From contig NC_092577.1 of the NCBI RefSeq assembly GCF_037975245.1, positions 5,058,001-5,122,000 on the forward strand: DNA of 64,000 nucleotides, written 5' to 3'. Of the stretch, positions 58,590 to 64,000 are shown piece by piece (position 1 is the stretch's first letter; the number at the start of each line of letters is the position of its first letter). The DNA is from Apostichopus japonicus. Lineage: Eukaryota > Echinodermata > Holothuroidea > Aspidochirotida > Stichopodidae. Position numbers and translations under genes: made by a program. Below the pieces are notes generated by a model. That model did no database searches. It was not told the DNA's origin and saw only the letters and a program-made list of their open reading frames with translations.

Positions 58590-58815
58590 CATGATTTGGT
58601 TGGTTTAATTTATCCCATTTCTGCTCCCGTACTCTGACAAGTGGGTTTAATTTATCCCACTTCTATCCCCGTACATGTACAAGTGGGTTTAACTTATCCC
58701 ATCCCTGCTCTCATACATATACAAGTGGGTTTAATTTATCCCATCCCTGCTCCCATACATGTACAAGTGGGTTTAATCTATCCCACTTCTACTCCCGTAC
58801 ATGTACAAGTGGGTT
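58590..58815. repeat. ~46-bp minisatellite, 4-5 units
   Basis: The unit ACAAGTGGGTTTAATTTATC CCA, a variable C/T-rich piece, and CCCGTACATGT repeats, with the first unit the most diverged. Confidence 0.9.
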
Positions 58816-60275
58816 TTGCTCTCGATGAATGTGTAAGACTGTATTTACGTTATTCATCTAGGAGGGCTCTATTTGAGCTCATATGAATAGGTGAGTTTCA
58901 TTCTTAAAGTGTATTTAAAATATAAAATGTTATCTCAAGATATCTATTTTGTTTCTCGAACACCGTTGTTCAATCCCCACGACCTCCACTACACAGGACC
59001 ACATATCCCAGTGGGGAACCCAATGAGAAACCGTATTACCACAGCATCAAGAATGCAAAGCGATTTACTTATGAAAGACTCCAGAATATCATATTTCGTG
59101 CATTTTAATTTTTCTCGTTTATTTTTTCTATTTTTTCCTTGAAATAATAATTATCTGCTCAAATAACAGGCACAGGGCATTAGTGATTGGCCAGTTCATA
59201 CTGCCTAAAACAAAACAAAGCAGCACCAGGAATCTACCAAATAACAATTTTTTCTTCTTTTATTTTCTTGAATTTCGAAACTGTCTGAACTATTTCACAT
59301 TTTGGGAATTTTATTCTCTGCACTAATTAATGGCATATTTGTCTTTTTTAAATTAATCAATAAAATACGTCCTTAAATCAACTAACAACAGTTGCTAGCG
59401 TTAGGAACCTCTACCAATCTCAGTGTGCTTTTTAAAATGATACAGTATCATTTTGAGAAAAAAATACAAAAACGTTCCTATCTTTTTTTGCCAATGCTAG
59501 GATAAATCCTCATCAGCATCATCATCATTTTTCGTGCCCTTTTGGTCGTACAGTTTCTGTTGAGTCAGTGATGTCTTTTTCCATTTGGCATTAGCATCGG
59601 GTTTCAGCACGCTTTATTTCTACGGATCGCGCTTAAAACTAACTTCCAGTTGTAGGACGTGTAAACAATAGAATCTTGCGCATTTTCATTTCTTTACCTT
59701 AGCAGGAATCTTAGCAGGTTTTATTTCGATATTTTTTTTTTTGGGGGGGGGGGGGGCGTTTCAGCTCTTTTTTTTCTTCTACTCTTGAAGTAGACTGCAT
59801 ACCATTTCGTGCATACCATTTCGTGGGATTTTTGTTGTTGTTGTAACTTATCCTGGTCAGCCCGGACCCTACGTGTGTAATATGTAACCGTGCGTTAACA
59901 TTTCTTGCGTTTTAATGTAATTTTTTTCGCCATTTAAGGATGTGGAATTTTGTTCCCATCCAGCGAATTTTCCAGCTCTAAAAATTGTTATTCAGATACG
60001 AAAATGACTAACTTTAAAAAGCATTAATTGTTTCACGAATTAATTAGCAAGCATTTGTATTTCTAGCAGTGGCTTGGGCTTATAAGTCGTATAGGAAACT
60101 GGTCATATGCAAGTGTCACAGTAAGTCGTTAGAGAAGAATGAATGATACATATTTTTATGATCAAATGGAATCAGAAGGAGAAACAATTCAGATATGTTT
60201 TCTAAGGCTGTTTCATTACTTATAAATAATGATAAGAGTTTCTTATTTGTAATTTCAGTGGTCACATTAATACCC

Positions 60276-60279
60276 TATA

Positions 60280-60314
<35 letters not shown>

Positions 60315-60315
60315 A
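60276..60315. repeat. (TA)n(CA)n microsatellite
   Basis: About 25 bp of TA followed by seven CA units. Confidence 0.9.
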
Positions 60316-63299
60316 AACCACAATTGTTCACTAATTCTTCCCGAATAGAATATCACCATCTGCCATGTTTTAATGACAGCTTATATTGAGGTGACCAGAG
60401 GTATAACAATTTTCCAGCACACTCGGCACTCTCCCTCCCCCCCCCACCCCACCACCACCATACACCACTCACTTGAAGGATTAAAAAGCCTGGTTTTTTA
60501 AGTTTTTAAGACATAATTTAAGCCTCCTATTCTAAGAAATAATTTACAAATTGTGGTGTGATTTCTGTGGTTAACTGCTTATTTGAAATGAAAAGTCATT
60601 TATGATCAGTCGGTAGAGGTCAATGCGTAAACTTTCTCTGCCTATGTTTTAGCAAATTGAATTTCACCTCTGACATGGGTTTTTTGACAGGTTTTTGGGT
60701 CAGTAGTTATTGTTGCATCATTGGACATATGCCTGAGAAAGGAACTTGGCAGAGGGAAGGCGTTGGCCTCTCAAACAATGATTTTTGGCAAGAAAATAAG
60801 ATTGACGGGGGGCGTGACCACCAAAGAGTCGAGAGGCATCAAGTGAAACGGGAAGGGGGGGGGGAGATGTCGGACGGGAGGGTCAAATTTAGATAGGCCT
60901 ATGTTAGTTAACACGTTGAAAAAGGACGAGTTTGTCAAAAGGTGTCTCGGAAAATTCGTAGGGGAAGGGGGTCTAATCGGGGCAAATATGACCATAGGAC
61001 CGATGCTTACCCATCGTGGGTTACAAGAGGAAGGGTCAGCTCTTTGGTGGCTCAAATGTACAACTCTTAATCTCCCCTTCCCCCACCCTCTTCACTCTCC
61101 CCACCCTCCCCCACCCCCACGCCCCTGTTAGATGGATTCTTGATACCTCTACATAGCGTATTAAAAAATCATTTTTATTATCGATTATTTGTATATTCAG
61201 TCCACTTAAGTTTATTTGCATATCAAGTTCGTAATTCACTGCCAGGTACAAAATCGAAGAATGGTTGTTTGCCAATATCAAGCGATAAATCTTACATTTA
61301 TCTCATTGCAATATATAACATAAAACACACATGTATATACTTAAAAAATAAAAGCTAGCTAACTAGTTGTTTTATACTATACTTTTCTTTCCTTCAAGTT
61401 TGTTGTAAATTTTGTGAAAAATACTGCTTAGAAATCTTAAAAGAAATGTTGAAAATAAATTGTGAAATTCTTTTGAATTAATAATAATAATAATCATCAT
61501 AATCGTGTTATTGTGGTCCTCTCTATGCCTGCATGTGTTTATTTTTCAATCGGGCTGGTTTGGGTTTACCATTAAAGTCTTAGCTGAAGAAAGGAGAGTT
61601 AGTTGGCACGGCGTATAGGGGTAGTCGAAGGTGTGCGCTCCCCCCCCCTCCTCTTCCCCCAATCCCCCTTTGCGGGGAAACTTTATTTTGCAGGGTACAT
61701 ACATGGAACGAAATGTCTTGTTCAAGATTTGAAGCTAAAAAAGCTTAGTATTTCAATGTAAGATCAGAAAGGTTGAAGAACTACTACTATTGACAATGTG
61801 CTAAAATCGGAATTAGCGAGATGCAAAGATAAGCAAAATGAGTACACTGCAGATATCGTGATGTATGGTAACCCTTGGCAGGACGGGTGGCGGTGGGAGG
61901 GGGAGGAGGGGGTGCAGTGGAAGGAGGATGTAATCCAACAAAATGACAAAAAGCTGACTTTTTTACATTTGTATTTTTACATTGTTTCATTAACTCTGAG
62001 CTTGACCAAAGAATAAAGATAAGTGTTTTTAAAAAAAGTAAACTTTCAACGAAATGAAAAAGAGAGAAGAAGGGAATTCAGGAATTAAAAGTATGAATAA
62101 TTTGAAGAATCCTCGTGAATGACCAAAATAAAACAAATAAGAAATTTAAAAAAAAAATCTTAGGCCTGAGCATTTAGCCTAGAAGTTGTGATGATAATTG
62201 TAAACCTAAAGAATATGAAATGACCTGATGATTACCGCATAGAAGTTCTTCTTACAAAATGTTACTTTTTTTTTTAATCCATGGATGATTTTATACAACA
62301 TATTCATCCGTATCTAATTACACGTGCAATTAAACTATACACAGGCACGTATAGCACTGAATGCTCCCCTCCCCTGTCTGGGGCACGGATGGGGAGGGGG
62401 ATGTGACTATAATGGCGTAATGTCTAATGCGGTATCGCAGTGACCATGGAAAGGGAAAGAAATATAATATACACACCATCTTAACAATTGAAATAATCGG
62501 TATATGCTAGAACAGCCAAATGTCGTGCATTGGATGAAAATTTCCCCGCATTTTGTTTTGTATCTAATACAGAGAGTTTGATTCAGAAACGACGGAAGCT
62601 TATAGGAACCGATCCAATGATGAATGATAATGATTCTGTATGACTGAACATTTCGAATGTACCAATATGTAAATATAAACCTATTTATTAACATTTGATT
62701 TATCGCTAAAATGTAGTAAAACTAATATGAAATAATCTATATAATTTTTTTTTGGGTGGAAGGATGGGGGGGGGGCGGGGCAATTTGGGACACATCTGGA
62801 TTTATATATATTTGAGTAATTTATATATTGATTCACATATATCTACACAAGGTCATAGTTACATTTTTGGCGACCATGGGCGAGACGTAATTTTGGTCCC
62901 AATTAGCAATGCTGTTGTTTTTTCCTACTTTAAGGGACCCTCTAATCTGAGGCACTGGCCCATCCTACCCTTCTTAAAAATTAAAGACAAATCTGTTTAT
63001 ACAATGGGTACCAATTTCCACCCCCAAAAAATAAAATAAAAGTGCCATTACAGATAAACCCTAAGAAGGCAACGAATGAATAAAATAAAGTCAGTAAGCA
63101 ATATATAAGAGAATTAACATCTTTAAATGCTTATTAAAACTTACAAATAATTATAAAATATTGCCACCTTGTATGTTTGACACCAGAAAAAAAACTTTCC
63201 ACATTGCACCTTCTGTGGATATCTAGCAACCCCCCCCCCCTTTATTTGTGATCGTTCTCAAAGTCACACCTATATTATTTACAGTTAGACTTTATTTTA

Positions 63300-63905
63300 A
63301 TGGACATATCATATGAAAAGTGCATTTCTATGAACAGAAGAACACATCTAATACGGATATATCCAATGAAAAGTGCATTTCTATGAACAAAAGAACACAC
63401 CTAGTACGGATATATCCAATGGAAAGTGCATTTCTATGAACAAAAGAACACACCTAGTACGGATATATCCAATGAAAAGTGCATTTCTATGAACAGTAAA
63501 ACACACCTTTAGTACGGATATATCCAATGGAAAGTGCATTTATATGAACAGAAGAACACAACTAGTACGTATATATCCAATGGAAAGTGCATTTCTATGA
63601 ACAGAAGAACACACCTAATATGGATATATCCAATGGAAAGTGCATTTCTATGAACAGAAGAACACGCCTAATATGGATATATCCGATGGAAAGTGCATTT
63701 CTATAAACAAAAGAACACACCTAACACGGATATATCCAATGGAAAGTGCATTTCTATGAACAGAAGAACACAACTAAATATGGATATATCCAATGAAAAG
63801 TGCATTTCTATGAACAGTAAAACACACCTAACACGGATATATCCAATGGAAAGTGCATTTCTATGAACAGAAGAACACACCTTTAGTACGGATATATCCA
63901 CCAAA
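63300..63905. repeat. 54-56 bp satellite, about 11 units
   Basis: The unit GGATATATCCAATGGAAAGT GCATTTCTATGAACAGAAGA ACACACCTAGTAC is repeated head to tail with few changes. Each unit holds the palindrome GGATATATCC. The array ends near 63905 and unrelated sequence follows. Confidence 0.93.
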
Positions 63906-64000
63906 GAGAGGTACATTTCCTATATGGATACTTCCTAGTGGGGATGTGGATGATCGGGTTGTTCATTAACCATGAATATTCATAGATGCATATATTTAGT

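Larger units (their letters stand above)
50742..64000 (+). other. Downstream intron or 3' flank, no exon assigned
   Basis: 13 kb without a convincing coding exon on either strand. Repeats lie at 50745-51150, 52020-52285, 56235-56500, 57219-57248, 58590-58815, 60276-60315 and 63300-63905. The stretches 51200-52000, 52700-56200, 56520-58580 and 58830-63290 are AT-rich with poly-A/poly-T, G-run and C-run tracts but nothing recognisable. The rest of the KIF13 tail must start beyond or be hidden in weakly conserved sequence here. Confidence 0.6.

Noticed and set aside
63300-63905. Regular repeats resembling a CRISPR array (also 35296-35772 and 21632-21945)
   Set aside because: Units are head-to-tail with no unique spacers, in eukaryotic DNA, and without cas genes.

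Overview
The window is animal nuclear DNA. It is AT-rich, carries many micro- and minisatellites, and holds small coding exons (51-354 nt) with GT-AG borders separated by introns from about 0.3 kb to 10 kb. I recognise one protein-coding gene, on the + strand. It is an orthologue of the kinesin-3 family motor KIF13 (KIF13A/KIF13B in vertebrates, Khc-73 in Drosophila). Protein similarity and the type of repeats suggest an invertebrate bilaterian. An echinoderm-like deuterostome is my best guess, but the sequence does not prove it.

The gene model has 28 well-supported exons between 978 and 50741 and encodes about 1,427 residues. Every exon-exon phase agrees. The first exon seen starts inside the P-loop, so the first roughly 100 residues lie upstream of the window. 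Exons 1-6 (978-16085) give the rest of the motor domain: P-loop remainder, switch I with the SSRSH motif, switch II DLAGSE, and the microtubule-binding [14 protein letters not shown] element. Exons 7-9 give the neck and neck coil, 9-11 the FHA domain, 12-16 coiled-coil stalk, 17-20 the KIF1B-like region, 21-26 the DUF3694-type stalk region, and 27-28 the start of a Ser/Pro-rich low-complexity tail. No stop codon, CAP-Gly domain or polyadenylation site could be assigned. The 13 kb after 50741 is therefore either a further intron or the 3' flank. Three extra phase-0 candidates (17256-17309, 30181-30225, 33171-33239) could be alternative cassette exons.

Introns hold transposable-element remnants: a CR1/L2-like LINE 3' end near 2.5 kb; two hAT-type non-autonomous elements with exact 8-bp target duplications (6616-7801 and 41212-41581); one 351-bp element with a 6-bp target duplication (11912-12262); three copies of a roughly 365-bp TTAA-flanked inverted-repeat element (8969, 27295, 44718); a possible 250-bp inverted-repeat element (36561-36810); and a tRNA-like SINE head (18712). 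About twenty tandem arrays are also present, including one family found at two places 40 kb apart (7.8 kb and 48.0 kb).

The most unusual observation is that four real splice junctions of this gene lie inside local tandem duplications that copy part of the exon together with its splice site. These are the exon 3 donor (six extra copies), the exon 4 donor (one), the exon 14 acceptor (two or three) and the exon 21 acceptor (one). For each junction, reading from the true exon into the extension (donors) or from a copied acceptor (acceptors), in the frame set by the gene, soon reaches a stop codon. The copies thus look like decoy or poison splice sites tolerated, or possibly used, next to the true ones.
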